44,183 bases of DNA from Aneurinibacillus aneurinilyticus ATCC 12856 (GTDB taxonomy: Bacteria; Bacillota; Bacilli; Aneurinibacillales; Aneurinibacillaceae). Within the stretch, counting starts at the first letter, position 1; each line of letters opens with the position of its first letter. Positions 7,718 through 15,700 of the stretch are shown here, in pieces. The translations under genes and the position numbers were made by a program. The notes under the pieces are model-generated. The model did not search any database and was not told where the DNA came from. It saw nothing but the letters and a program-made list of their open reading frames with translations. Location of the stretch: contig NZ_KE952738.1 in assembly GCF_000466385.1 (NCBI RefSeq), forward strand, positions 1 to 44,183, written 5' to 3'.

Positions 7718-7771
7718 ATGCTAGCAAAACTAGCATTATGGGTATTATACCATGCCTTAAAAAGATGTCAG
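7718..7771 (-). promoter_or_regulatory. Desaturase promoter with palindromic operator candidate
   Basis: On the minus strand there is CTGACA (7766-7771), a 16-base spacer and a perfect TATAAT (7744-7749). Directly downstream, over the expected start point, lies a 19-bp inverted repeat with arms ATGCTAG and CTAGCAT (7718-7724 and 7730-7736) and a 5-base centre. The site is placed to block initiation, as for a TetR-type or similar repressor. It does not match the FapR consensus that I know. Confidence 0.6.
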
Positions 7772-7839
7772 CCTTTTTGGACATTTTTTTGTTTTTTGTA
7801 TTATTTCACTAATTGTGAGAAGCCAATTCAGTCTGGAGC

Positions 7840-8343
7840 TTACACAAGAATACGACCACACTCGTCGCACGTAACGAGTGTTTTTCCTTTATACCATTCT
7901 TCCATTTTCACTACGGATAGTGGGAGAAAACATCCCATACAAGACCTGCGTTTCACTTCCACAACCGGGTTCTGTATATTTTCGCCGATTTTGTAGTATA
8001 ATTCCAGCTTTTCCCTACTAAGGGCCGCCTCTCTTTCAACAGCTTTCTCATCCCATTCCTGCTTGCTTTCACGCAAAGCGAATTCTTTCTCGAACCTTTC
8101 TTCCATAAAACGCTCTGTATCTTTATCAACAAGCCATAGTTCCTGCTGCGCGAGCTTGAGTGCAATCTGATTATCGATATCGTTCTCCGCCGGTATCCCG
8201 ATTCGCTTGATTTTCGCTTCTGCTTCTTTCCGCCTTGCAGCAAGCTCCTCTTCACGCGCTCGCCATTCATCCAGCCCTCTTTGCGCTGCCGCTCCCCTCA
8301 CTTTGGCCTGATGCCATTCTAATAAGTTTCTTGCTTCCGTCAT
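7840..8343 (-). CDS. C4-type zinc-ribbon protein with coiled coil (COG1579-like)
   Basis: Taken from the ATG at 8343, the product has 167 residues. About 110 residues form a long, highly charged coiled coil (Glu, Lys, Arg, Ala rich). A C-terminal zinc ribbon follows with ligands in SCMGCF and TCDECGR. This matches the C4-type zinc-ribbon family often found near nif3 (yqfO) in Firmicutes and other bacteria, as here. Its function is not established; nucleic acid binding is proposed for the family. AGGAGAG lies upstream; the ATG at 8349 is also possible. It is 104 bases downstream of yqfO with no clear terminator between, so it is probably in the trmK-yqfO operon. Confidence 0.75.
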   Translation of the reverse strand: MTEARNLLEWHQAKVRGAAAQRGLDEWRAREEELAARRKEAEAKIKRIGIPAENDIDNQIALKLAQQELWLVDKDTERFMEERFEKEFALRESKQEWDEKAVEREAALSREKLELYYKIGENIQNPVVEVKRRSCMGCFLPLSVVKMEEWYKGKTLVTCDECGRILV

Positions 8344-8447
8344 CTTCATCTCTCTCCTGCTCACCTGTCTTTTCTGCTATAAAGTAAAACTTCCATCAGC
8401 GGTGGGCTCTTTCCCATTAATGATTAGTTGCACGTATCGGGATAAAA

Positions 8448-9563
8448 TTATAAGAAAGTAAACGGATCGGTATTCACCTTGGATACAACAATTTTCGTAT
8501 CCAGCTTATCCTGTTCAATCCGTTTATCAAGTACATTCTTGACACCCTGCTTCATGATTTTTTCAACATTATGGCCTGGGTCGATGATCGACAGACCGCC
8601 CGCCATTGCATCATGAGCAGTATGATAGTAAATATCTCCCGTTACCAGTACATCGGCGCCCCGGAACATCGCCTTAGAAACAAAACTATTTCCATCTCCG
8701 CCGAGCACAGCCACTTTTTGTACAACCGTATCAAGATTGCCGACTGCCCGTACACCAGTAACATCAAAGGCTACTTTTACATGCTCAGCGAATTCTCGCA
8801 ACGTAACAGACTCTTTCAACTTGCCGATACGTCCGATACCCAAAGCGGCACCGGCCTGTTCTACCGGATAAATGTCGTACGCCACCTCCTCATACGGATG
8901 AGCCTTTATCATTGCTTTAACCACTCGCGCCTGAATATCCTCCGGCATGATGGTTTCTATTCGCATCTCTTCTACTTCCTCTATTTTTCCCTGTTCGCCA
9001 ATATACGGATCAGCTCCTTCGCCCGGCATGAACGTTCCGGTTCCCCGAACTCCAAACGTACAATGGCTGTACTGGCCAATCGAGCCGGCACCTGCCTGTG
9101 ACATGGCATCGCGTACTGCATCCGCATGTGAAAGTGGAACGTAGACGACGATCTTCTTCAACTTTTGCTCATGCCATTTCTCCAGTATATCAACATCGGC
9201 AAGCCCCAGTGCTTCAGCCATTAAATCATTAATTCCACCTTCAGCAACATCAAGGTTTGTATGGGCTACATACACAGCGATGTCATGCTTAATCAGCTTT
9301 TCGTACAAGCGACCAGCCGGCAGATCGGTCCGTAAATTTTTCAATGGACGAAAAATAACAGCATGATGCGCAATAATTAAGTCCACGCCCTCTGCAATGG
9401 CCTCATCTACGACTTCTTCGAGCACATCAAGCGCAACCATTACTTTTTTAACTTCTTTCTGTAAGGTACCAACCTGTAGCCCAATTTTATCTCCTTCCAT
9501 CGCTAAATGCTTAGGAGCGAACTCTTCAAAATACTGAATTATTCTTTGTCCGTTTGCATACAT
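8448..9563 (-). CDS. yqfO: Nif3-like dinuclear metal centre protein YqfO
   Basis: The 371-residue protein is the long, three-part form of the NIF3 family found in Bacillales. The N-terminal NIF3 half has IIAHHAVIF (the metal-binding His pair), AHTNLD and the C-terminal half has GDIYYH and IDPGHNVEK, which complete the dinuclear site. A PII-like insert domain sits between them (about residues 130-230). B. subtilis YqfO forms a hexameric toroid; its biochemical role is uncertain. The gene overlaps trmK by 25 bases and starts at an ATG with GGAGGAG upstream. Confidence 0.92.
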   Translation of the reverse strand: MYANGQRIIQYFEEFAPKHLAMEGDKIGLQVGTLQKEVKKVMVALDVLEEVVDEAIAEGVDLIIAHHAVIFRPLKNLRTDLPAGRLYEKLIKHDIAVYVAHTNLDVAEGGINDLMAEALGLADVDILEKWHEQKLKKIVVYVPLSHADAVRDAMSQAGAGSIGQYSHCTFGVRGTGTFMPGEGADPYIGEQGKIEEVEEMRIETIMPEDIQARVVKAMIKAHPYEEVAYDIYPVEQAGAALGIGRIGKLKESVTLREFAEHVKVAFDVTGVRAVGNLDTVVQKVAVLGGDGNSFVSKAMFRGADVLVTGDIYYHTAHDAMAGGLSIIDPGHNVEKIMKQGVKNVLDKRIEQDKLDTKIVVSKVNTDPFTFL

Positions 9564-10267
9564 GCTAGCATCTCCTCCATCCAGGCCAATTTTTTGTTTA
9601 CTTCCTGTTTTTTTCCTTCCGCTTCCGGATTTTTCGCTCGTTGAAGCTGAGTTTGTACAGAACGAAGCTTACCCAGCTCCTGCTCCCATTTCTTGCGCAG
9701 TACGGGGGAGCTTTCCTGCCACAAATACGGACCAACCTCTAGCAAATCTTCCAATTCACGTTCATGATTTTCATACGGGAAAGCCGGGTTTCCGGGGATC
9801 GCCTCCAAAATCTCGTAGATAATTCCATCTTCCTCAAGAATTTTTTCCCGGTTCAATTGCCAGCCATGTTCAAGCAACCAACGCCGAACAAGCGGTGCTG
9901 CGACATTAGGTGCAAGCAAAAGCTGCGTCACACCTGCAAGCTTCTCCATGCCTTTATCAAGAATGGAAACGATAAGGCTACCTCCCATTCCGGCTATGCA
10001 CACAGTATCCACTTCACCCGGATGAATAACATCCAATCCGTCACCCAGGCGAACATCAATACGCTCGCCAAGTCCGGCTGAACGTATCTGACGCACAGCA
10101 GATTGCCATGGACCGCGGTTGACCTCGCCTGCGATGCAGGCAGATGCAATGTTTTTTTGAATAAGGTATGTAGGAAGGTAAGCATGATCAGAACCAATAT
10201 CCGCTACGCGGTGCCCCTGTTCCACCATGTCTCCAATTGTTCGTAATCGCTGTGAAAGTTCAATCAT
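9539..10267 (-). CDS. trmK: tRNA (adenine(22)-N1)-methyltransferase TrmK
   Basis: The 242-residue protein has a class I SAM methyltransferase domain at the N-terminus (VADIGSDHAYLPTYLI as the SAM loop, VCIAGMGGSLI as motif IV-like) and a C-terminal coiled-coil helical region rich in Glu and Lys. This is the YqfN/TrmK family, which makes m1A22 in tRNA. In B. subtilis it lies after sigA and before yqfO; here the second link is kept, with a 25-base overlap, but three genes separate it from rpoD. A weak promoter TTGTTA-N18-TAATCT lies upstream. Confidence 0.92.
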   Translation of the reverse strand: MIELSQRLRTIGDMVEQGHRVADIGSDHAYLPTYLIQKNIASACIAGEVNRGPWQSAVRQIRSAGLGERIDVRLGDGLDVIHPGEVDTVCIAGMGGSLIVSILDKGMEKLAGVTQLLLAPNVAAPLVRRWLLEHGWQLNREKILEEDGIIYEILEAIPGNPAFPYENHERELEDLLEVGPYLWQESSPVLRKKWEQELGKLRSVQTQLQRAKNPEAEGKKQEVNKKLAWMEEMLACMQTDKE

Positions 10268-10412
10268 CTGTTCAATTCGCTCCTTATCTACTCCATCCCT
10301 ACTAGATTACCATTTCCACGGAAAGTTTAACAACATAACGGCAATTCTATATACGTCTGACTTGATGAATCGGTATCCTCTTGCTAGCAAGCAAAAGTCA
10401 TCAACTTTTTTT

Positions 10413-10448
10413 CATCAAAATAGAGACTACCTCATACGTGGCAGTCTC
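10413..10448 (-). terminator. Terminator of the acyl-CoA ligase gene
   Basis: On the minus strand a 9-bp stem (10440-10448 with 10423-10431, one G-U pair, 8-base loop) is followed by TATTTTGAT. It lies 15 bases past the stop codon of the ligase gene. The rest of the 196-base gap to trmK holds only a possible weak trmK promoter. Confidence 0.7.
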
Positions 10449-10463
10449 CCTATTCCTCGGTAG

Positions 10464-12110
10464 CTATTTTATCCCAAGACCAAGTTCTTTGATTGCATTT
10501 TCCCGTAGGCGGAATTTCTGAATTTTGCCTGATGCAGTCATTGGATACTCATCGACGATTTGTATATACTGCGGAATCTTATAACGAGCGATTTTGCCAT
10601 CGCAGAATTCTTTAATTTCCTCAACCGTCAATTCCTCTTCTTCTTTGACTTTGATGCAGGCGAGAATTTGTTCCCCGTACATTTCGTCCGGAACACCTAC
10701 CACCTGAACATCCAGCACTTTCGGATGCTGGTAGAGAAACTCCTCGATTTCACGCGGATATACATTCTCTCCACCGCGAATAATCATATCTTTTAGACGA
10801 CCGGTAATCTTATAATACCCGTCTGCGTCAACAGTTGCTAAATCGCCGGTATGCAGCCATCCTTCATTGTCGATAGCCTTTGCTGTCTGTTCCGGCATGT
10901 TATAATATCCCTTCATTACATGAATGCCCCGCGTGCATAGTTCTCCCTGCTCGCCCTGCGGCATTACCTCACCCGTAGCCGGATCGATAATCTTCGCCTC
11001 TACATGCGGCAATATACGTCCAACCGTCGACACACGCTGCTCAATTGTATCATTAGGCCGCGTCTGTGTAATAACTGGCGCCGACTCTGTCTGACCGTAT
11101 GCGATCGTAATCTCGCTGGCGCCCATAACATCCACAACTTTTTTCATGACTTCCTTCGGACATGGAGAACCTGCCATAATACCGGTACGCAGCGAGCTTA
11201 CATCGAATGTACTAAATTCAGGATGGTTCAATTCAGCGATAAACATCGTCGGCACGCCATACAGTGCCGTGCATTTCTCATCTTGTACAGCTTGCAGCAC
11301 CTTTAACGGTTCGAATGAAATAATCGGCACCATTGTTGCACCGGTTGCCACGCTCGCCAGCGTCCCCATAACGCAGCCAAAGCAATGGAAGAACGGAACT
11401 GGAATGCAGATGCGGTCCTGTTCTGTTATGTTCTGGCAAGCGGCTACATTTATCGCATTATTGACAATATTTTTATGAGAAAGCATAACTCCTTTCGGAA
11501 ACCCGGTCGTACCTGAAGTATACTGCATATTAATGACATCATCCGCATCCAGACTATTCTGTACATGCGTCAGCTCTTCATCTGATACTTCTGCTGCACG
11601 CTCCAGAATATCCTTCCATGTGAACATACCGGGCTTATGCTCATCACCAATAAGAATTACATTTTTCAAGCGCGGAAGCCGCTTGGCTTCAAGTTTTCCG
11701 GGTTCGCATTCTTTCAATTCCGGACAAATCTCGTACAGCATATCGGTATAGCTTGTGCTACGGAATGAATCAATTAAAAGAAGGGTCGTTGAATCCGATT
11801 GTCGAAGCAGATATTCAAGCTCATGAACCCGATAGCTTGTATTTACCGTAACAAGCACGGCTCCCATCTTTGCGGATGCAAACTGGGTTGTTACCCATTC
11901 CGGCACATTCGTAGCCCATATAGCGATATGCTCGCCAGGTTTAATGCCGAGGGATATCAATCCTTTTGCTACCCGGTTGCAAGCGGATTGAAATTCAGAA
12001 AACGTATAGCGCAATCCCACTTCTGGATAAATAACTGCTTCCTTCTCCGGAAATTTGGCTGTTGTCTGATCCAATAATTCCCCTATTGTTATCGTTGCCG
12101 GCGCACTCAC
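10464..12110 (-). CDS. AMP-binding acyl-CoA ligase (YngI/FadD-like)
   Basis: The 548-residue enzyme belongs to the adenylate-forming acyl-CoA synthetases. Visible motifs are YTSGTTGFPKGVMLSH (P-loop), IAYGQTESAP, WLHTGDLATVD, GRLKDMIIRGGENVYP (hinge) and the C-terminal catalytic Lys in ASGKIQKF. It activates a fatty acid to acyl-CoA with ATP. Together with the acyl-CoA dehydrogenase upstream it resembles the yngJ-yngI pair of B. subtilis, linked there to mother-cell metabolism of leucine and branched acids; medium-chain fatty acids are an alternative substrate. It starts at a GTG with GGGAGG 7 bases upstream. A terminator separates it from the dehydrogenase, so the two may be expressed at different levels. 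Confidence 0.9.
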   Translation of the reverse strand: MSAPATITIGELLDQTTAKFPEKEAVIYPEVGLRYTFSEFQSACNRVAKGLISLGIKPGEHIAIWATNVPEWVTTQFASAKMGAVLVTVNTSYRVHELEYLLRQSDSTTLLLIDSFRSTSYTDMLYEICPELKECEPGKLEAKRLPRLKNVILIGDEHKPGMFTWKDILERAAEVSDEELTHVQNSLDADDVINMQYTSGTTGFPKGVMLSHKNIVNNAINVAACQNITEQDRICIPVPFFHCFGCVMGTLASVATGATMVPIISFEPLKVLQAVQDEKCTALYGVPTMFIAELNHPEFSTFDVSSLRTGIMAGSPCPKEVMKKVVDVMGASEITIAYGQTESAPVITQTRPNDTIEQRVSTVGRILPHVEAKIIDPATGEVMPQGEQGELCTRGIHVMKGYYNMPEQTAKAIDNEGWLHTGDLATVDADGYYKITGRLKDMIIRGGENVYPREIEEFLYQHPKVLDVQVVGVPDEMYGEQILACIKVKEEEELTVEEIKEFCDGKIARYKIPQYIQIVDEYPMTASGKIQKFRLRENAIKELGLGIK

Positions 12111-12149
12111 TCTAATTCCTCCCTCAGATCAAATTATTTGGAAAAGTAA

Positions 12150-12192
12150 AAAAATAAACAAGGGAGCAAAAGGAACACCCTCTCGCTCCCTT
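12150..12192 (-). terminator. Terminator between dehydrogenase and ligase genes
   Basis: On the minus strand an 8-bp stem AAGGGAGC/GCTCCCTT (12185-12192 with 12160-12167) encloses an inner pairing and is followed by TGTTTATTTTTTT. It falls between two genes of the same pathway, so it may be a partial terminator that sets the ratio of the two enzymes. Confidence 0.8.
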
Positions 12193-12214
12193 ATTCAGAA
12201 TTTTACATCATTTT

Positions 12215-13357
12215 TCATTTGCAGCCAATCTCACGGGAAATAACAATGCGCAGAACTTCAGATGTTCCTTCTCCAATCTCAAGAAGCTTGGCGTCACGGA
12301 AGAAACGCTCCACCTGATACTCTCTCATATAACCATTGCCTCCATGAATTTGTACCGCCTGATCGCAAACACGCATGCACATCTCCGAAGCGAACAATTT
12401 GGCCATGGCCGCTTCTTTCGAGAATTTACGTCCTTGATCCTTCAGCCATGCTGCCTTGTGCACCATATTGCGTGCTAATTCAATATTCATTGCCATATCA
12501 GCCAGCTTAAACTGGATGGCCTGGAATTTGGATAGCGTCTGACCGAACTGTGTTCGTTCATTCGCGTAAGCAAGCGCCTTTTCATAAGCACCTTGTGCAA
12601 TACCTACAGCCATAGCACCAATCCCAATACGGCCGCCATCTAAGGTGGCCAGAAATTGTTTGAATCCATTTCCTTCCAAACCAAGTATATTCTCATGCGG
12701 TATATGAACGTCTTCCATAAAAAGCTGTGTCGTATTGGATGCGTGTAGTCCCATTTTTTCATAATCGGACACAACGGAAAATCCCTTCGCATCTGTCGGC
12801 ACAATAAAAGCAGTAATGCCGCTCGTACCTTTGCTCTTATCAGTCACTGCCGTCAGAGCAAGTGCTTTTGCATAGCTTGCGTTTGTTATATAGCACTTCG
12901 AACCATTAATGACCCACTCATTTCCTTTTTTAACGGCAGTAGTACGCGTACCACCTGCATCCGAACCCGCATTCGGCTCAGTCAGTCCGAACGCACCGAA
13001 ATATTCTCCACGTGCCAGCGGAGTCAAATATGTCTGCTTCTGTTCATGTGTACCAAACATATTAATCGGTGCGCCTCCAAGCGAGATGTGGGCAGAGTAC
13101 GTAATTCCCGTCGATGCACATACCCGGCTCAATTCTTCTGTCACGATCGCAAAGCTAATCGTGTCCGCTCCACCTCCGCCGTACTCCTCCGGAAATGGAA
13201 GCCCCATTAAATCCAGCTTCGCCATCTTCTTAAATACTTCTAAAGGAAATTCGCCGGTTTTGTCGCGTTCGTCTGCACCTGGAGCTACCTCACCCTCCGC
13301 AAAATCACGAATGAGGTTCTTAATCATCTGTTGCTCTTCGGTGAATGTAAAATTCAT
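12215..13357 (-). CDS. Acyl-CoA dehydrogenase
   Basis: The 380-residue flavoprotein has the ACAD signatures FGLTEPNAGSDAGGTRTTA and the C-terminal helix QVERFFRDAKLLEIGEGTSEV, where the Glu in EIGEGTSEV is the catalytic base position used by short/medium-chain enzymes. It oxidises acyl-CoA to 2-enoyl-CoA and passes electrons to ETF. Similarity in length and context is to YngJ, MmgC and AcdA types. It starts at an ATG with AAAGGGTGG upstream. A small palindrome sits 28 bases upstream of the start. Confidence 0.93.
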   Translation of the reverse strand: MNFTFTEEQQMIKNLIRDFAEGEVAPGADERDKTGEFPLEVFKKMAKLDLMGLPFPEEYGGGGADTISFAIVTEELSRVCASTGITYSAHISLGGAPINMFGTHEQKQTYLTPLARGEYFGAFGLTEPNAGSDAGGTRTTAVKKGNEWVINGSKCYITNASYAKALALTAVTDKSKGTSGITAFIVPTDAKGFSVVSDYEKMGLHASNTTQLFMEDVHIPHENILGLEGNGFKQFLATLDGGRIGIGAMAVGIAQGAYEKALAYANERTQFGQTLSKFQAIQFKLADMAMNIELARNMVHKAAWLKDQGRKFSKEAAMAKLFASEMCMRVCDQAVQIHGGNGYMREYQVERFFRDAKLLEIGEGTSEVLRIVISREIGCK

Positions 13358-13384
13358 GCTCTTCCACCCTTTCCTAATTATGAT

Positions 13385-13398
13385 TGAGCGCTAGCTCA
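13385..13398. promoter_or_regulatory. Small palindrome upstream of the acyl-CoA dehydrogenase
   Basis: TGAGCGCTAGCTCA is an inverted repeat with 5-bp arms (TGAGC and GCTCA) lying in the 5' untranslated region of the dehydrogenase gene. It could be an operator for a fatty-acid-responsive repressor, but it does not match the FadR site of B. subtilis (TGAATGA half-sites). A possible TCATAAT box (minus strand) is just downstream. Confidence 0.3.
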
Positions 13399-13550
13399 GA
13401 ATTTTTGGTCAAAATAAAGCGGTTACATTTCTTCCTTATTAAATTTTTCTGAAATTATATACTAATTATTTTATTCTACATTTTACTAAGATTTCCTTCC
13501 AGCATGAAAAGAAAAACTCGAAAGCATTGCTGTGTGTTCTTTTCCACATA

Positions 13551-13577
13551 GAAAAAACCGGGTTCATATGAACCCGG
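13551..13577 (-). terminator. Terminator of the membrane-protein gene
   Basis: An 8-bp stem with a 4-base loop (13558-13565 with 13570-13577) directly follows the stop codon and is trailed on the minus strand by GGTTTTTTC. It ends the rpoD-side transcription unit. Confidence 0.9.
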
Positions 13578-13578
13578 C

Positions 13579-14439
13579 TTAACGTAAAGGCTGCTGGAGG
13601 CTGAACCAGCCCCACCAGAAGTTCTTAAGCGAGAGTAAAAAAAACGAAGCGCTGAAGGTTTTTAAGTAAAGAAGATACAACAACACATCGTTGCCTGCTT
13701 CAGGGACGAAAAAGCTCTCCAACTCTGCGCCGAACAGTGCAACAATCCCACTAAAGAACAAGATGGCCGATGTTTTTTCCTGCCGGCGTTTCCATAATAA
13801 ACCCAGTACGATTAGTATCATGGCGATTGGGATCCAAAACGCTTCCATCTGCCACCATGTAAACTGATTATACAATTTGTAGTAGGCAAACCAGCCATAT
13901 ACTCCCTGTAATCCGAGCAGCGCGCAAAAAGAAAGATATCTTTTATCAGCAAGAATGCCTGTCAAATACCAGATAATGCAGGCAGCGCCAAGATAAAGTA
14001 TTGTGGCGGAGTGCGGATACTTGGATAATCCTAATGCGTATATCCCTGCAAGTGCCAACAACATTGAAGCGAGACCAAGGAATAAATGACTCGATAAACT
14101 GCTTTTTTCCTTCATAAATCCCATAATGTAAAATAAAAGGGTCAAAAATCCAATCAACGTCATTTGCATTGTCAAAGTAAAATCGGTAAAATGAAAAGCA
14201 AGATACAGCAATACAACCATAAGCAAGGCAAAGCCAAACCATCTTATCTCGAATCTTGGGATGGTGAATGCCGGAAGCGCTTCAATTCCGGTGCTTGCCT
14301 CATCCCGCGCATCTCTGCCGGCGGCCTCACCTTCCGTATACAGGTTCAACAGAAAATCGCAGTATTGGCTTGGAAGAAGATTGCTGCGACGCCAATGTTC
14401 AATCTCGGCTGTAATGATTTTCTTTCTTTGCTCTTTCAT
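13579..14439 (-). CDS. Polytopic membrane protein of unknown function
   Basis: From the ATG at 14439 (GGGAGGT 7 bases upstream; the ATG two codons earlier is too close) the product has 286 residues. The first 60 are hydrophilic and contain an EIEHWRRSNLLPSQYCDFL segment, a pattern seen at the start of DUF2157-like membrane proteins. About eight hydrophobic helices follow, several rich in Leu, Phe and Trp. I do not recognise a transporter or enzyme signature. It lies downstream of rpoD, after a terminator, and has its own strong terminator. It is absent from the equivalent place in B. subtilis. Confidence 0.7.
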   Translation of the reverse strand: MKEQRKKIITAEIEHWRRSNLLPSQYCDFLLNLYTEGEAAGRDARDEASTGIEALPAFTIPRFEIRWFGFALLMVVLLYLAFHFTDFTLTMQMTLIGFLTLLFYIMGFMKEKSSLSSHLFLGLASMLLALAGIYALGLSKYPHSATILYLGAACIIWYLTGILADKRYLSFCALLGLQGVYGWFAYYKLYNQFTWWQMEAFWIPIAMILIVLGLLWKRRQEKTSAILFFSGIVALFGAELESFFVPEAGNDVLLYLLYLKTFSASFFLLSLKNFWWGWFSLQQPLR

Positions 14440-14469
14440 CGACATTACCTCCCGTGTGAATCCATGCGG

Positions 14470-14509
14470 AAAAAAAGAAAAAGCCTACGCGATACATGCG
14501 ACGCAGGCT
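14470..14509 (-). terminator. Terminator of rpoD
   Basis: On the minus strand AGCCTGCG pairs with CGTAGGCT (14502-14509 with 14482-14489, one G-U pair) and is followed by TTTTCTTTTTTT. It lies 23 bases past the rpoD stop codon. Confidence 0.85.
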
Positions 14510-14532
14510 GTCTATAATCAATGATGCGGTAC

Positions 14533-15666
14533 TTATTCTAAGAAATCTTTCAATCGCTTGCTGCGGCTTGGATGGCGAAGCTTACGTAATGCTTTTGCTT
14601 CAATTTGACGAATACGCTCCCTTGTAACACCGAAGACTTTGCCTACTTCTTCAAGTGTACGGGTTCTTCCATCGTCGAGTCCGAAACGTAATCGAAGCAC
14701 GTTCTCTTCCCTTTCGGTTAATGTATCAAGTACGTCTTCAAGCTGCTCTTTCAGCAGCTCATATGCCGCTGCATCAGATGGTGCAAGCGCGTCCTGATCT
14801 TCGATGAAGTCACCCAGATGCGAATCGTCTTCTTCGCCTATTGGCGTCTCTAAGGATACCGGCTCCTGCGCGATTTTCATAATTTCTCGCACCTTTTCCG
14901 GCGTAAGATCCATCTTCTCAGCGATTTCTTCCGGAGACGGTTCACGGCCTAGCTCCTGCAGCAATTGGCGGGAAACACGAATCAGCTTGTTAATCGTTTC
15001 CACCATATGAACTGGAATACGAATGGTACGTGCTTGGTCAGCAATCGCACGGGTAATAGCCTGACGAATCCACCATGTTGCATATGTGCTGAATTTAAAC
15101 CCTTTACGATAATCAAACTTCTCAACGGCCTTAATTAGACCCATGTTTCCTTCCTGAATCAGATCAAGGAATAACATGCCACGACCAACGTAGCGTTTGG
15201 CGATGCTAACTACTAGACGAAGGTTCGCTTCGGCAAGACGGCGTTTCGCCTCTTCATCTCCCTGTTCAATCCGCTCTGCGAGCTGAATTTCTTCCTCAGC
15301 AGACAAAAGGGGGACGCGGCCGATTTCTTTGAGGTACATCCGGACAGGATCGTTAATTTTGACACCCGGCGGAACGGATAAGTCGTCGAAAGTATAATCT
15401 TCCGAGTCATCTCCTTCCTGCGGCTGCGGCATCATTTCATCATCATGGTCCTCGTCCTCTGATTCATTCATAACCTCAATGCTTTGATCGTTCAGATATT
15501 CAAAGAATTCATCAATCTGGTCCGAGTCTTGATCAAAGGTAGAGAGGCGTTCCATGATTTCTTTGTACGTAAGCACTCCTCGTTTTTTTCCTTGATCCAC
15601 CAGTTGGTCCTTGACTTGATCAAGGGTTAATTCCATATCAGGCTTGCTTTCTGTTTTTTTAGTCAT
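14533..15666 (-). CDS. rpoD: RNA polymerase principal sigma factor (sigma-A)
   Basis: The 377-residue protein has the complete sigma-70 layout. There is an acidic region 1.1 with a Met/Asp/Glu-rich linker, region 2 ([19 protein letters not shown] and the -10-recognising [13 protein letters not shown]), region 3 ([16 protein letters not shown]) and region 4 with the -35-recognising helix ([17 protein letters not shown]). The length fits Bacillales SigA, which lacks the long non-conserved region of enteric RpoD. The ATG at 15666 is chosen over a frame extension of seven codons because AAGGAGGG lies 7 bases before it. It follows dnaG by 34 bases, the classic macromolecular synthesis operon order. 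Confidence 0.98.
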   Translation of the reverse strand: MTKKTESKPDMELTLDQVKDQLVDQGKKRGVLTYKEIMERLSTFDQDSDQIDEFFEYLNDQSIEVMNESEDEDHDDEMMPQPQEGDDSEDYTFDDLSVPPGVKINDPVRMYLKEIGRVPLLSAEEEIQLAERIEQGDEEAKRRLAEANLRLVVSIAKRYVGRGMLFLDLIQEGNMGLIKAVEKFDYRKGFKFSTYATWWIRQAITRAIADQARTIRIPVHMVETINKLIRVSRQLLQELGREPSPEEIAEKMDLTPEKVREIMKIAQEPVSLETPIGEEDDSHLGDFIEDQDALAPSDAAAYELLKEQLEDVLDTLTEREENVLRLRFGLDDGRTRTLEEVGKVFGVTRERIRQIEAKALRKLRHPSRSKRLKDFLE

Positions 15667-15700
15667 GGTGTTCCCTCCTTCCGGCACTCTTCAACTTCAC

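Noticed and set aside
7765-7784. ATGTC/GACAT hairpin as a terminator for the zinc-ribbon gene
   Set aside because: The stem is only five base pairs with a 10-base loop, and it overlaps the desaturase -35 box.
7718-13398. Shared GCTAG palindromes (ATGCTAGcaaaaCTAGCAT at 7718, ATGCTAGCAT at 9562, TTGCTAGCAA at 10381, TGAGCGCTAGCTCA at 13385) as one lipid regulon operator
   Set aside because: The arms and spacings differ, the 9562 copy lies in the yqfO ribosome binding site region, and the 10381 copy is far from a promoter. The short palindromic core is likely chance, though the 7718 copy is kept on its own merit.
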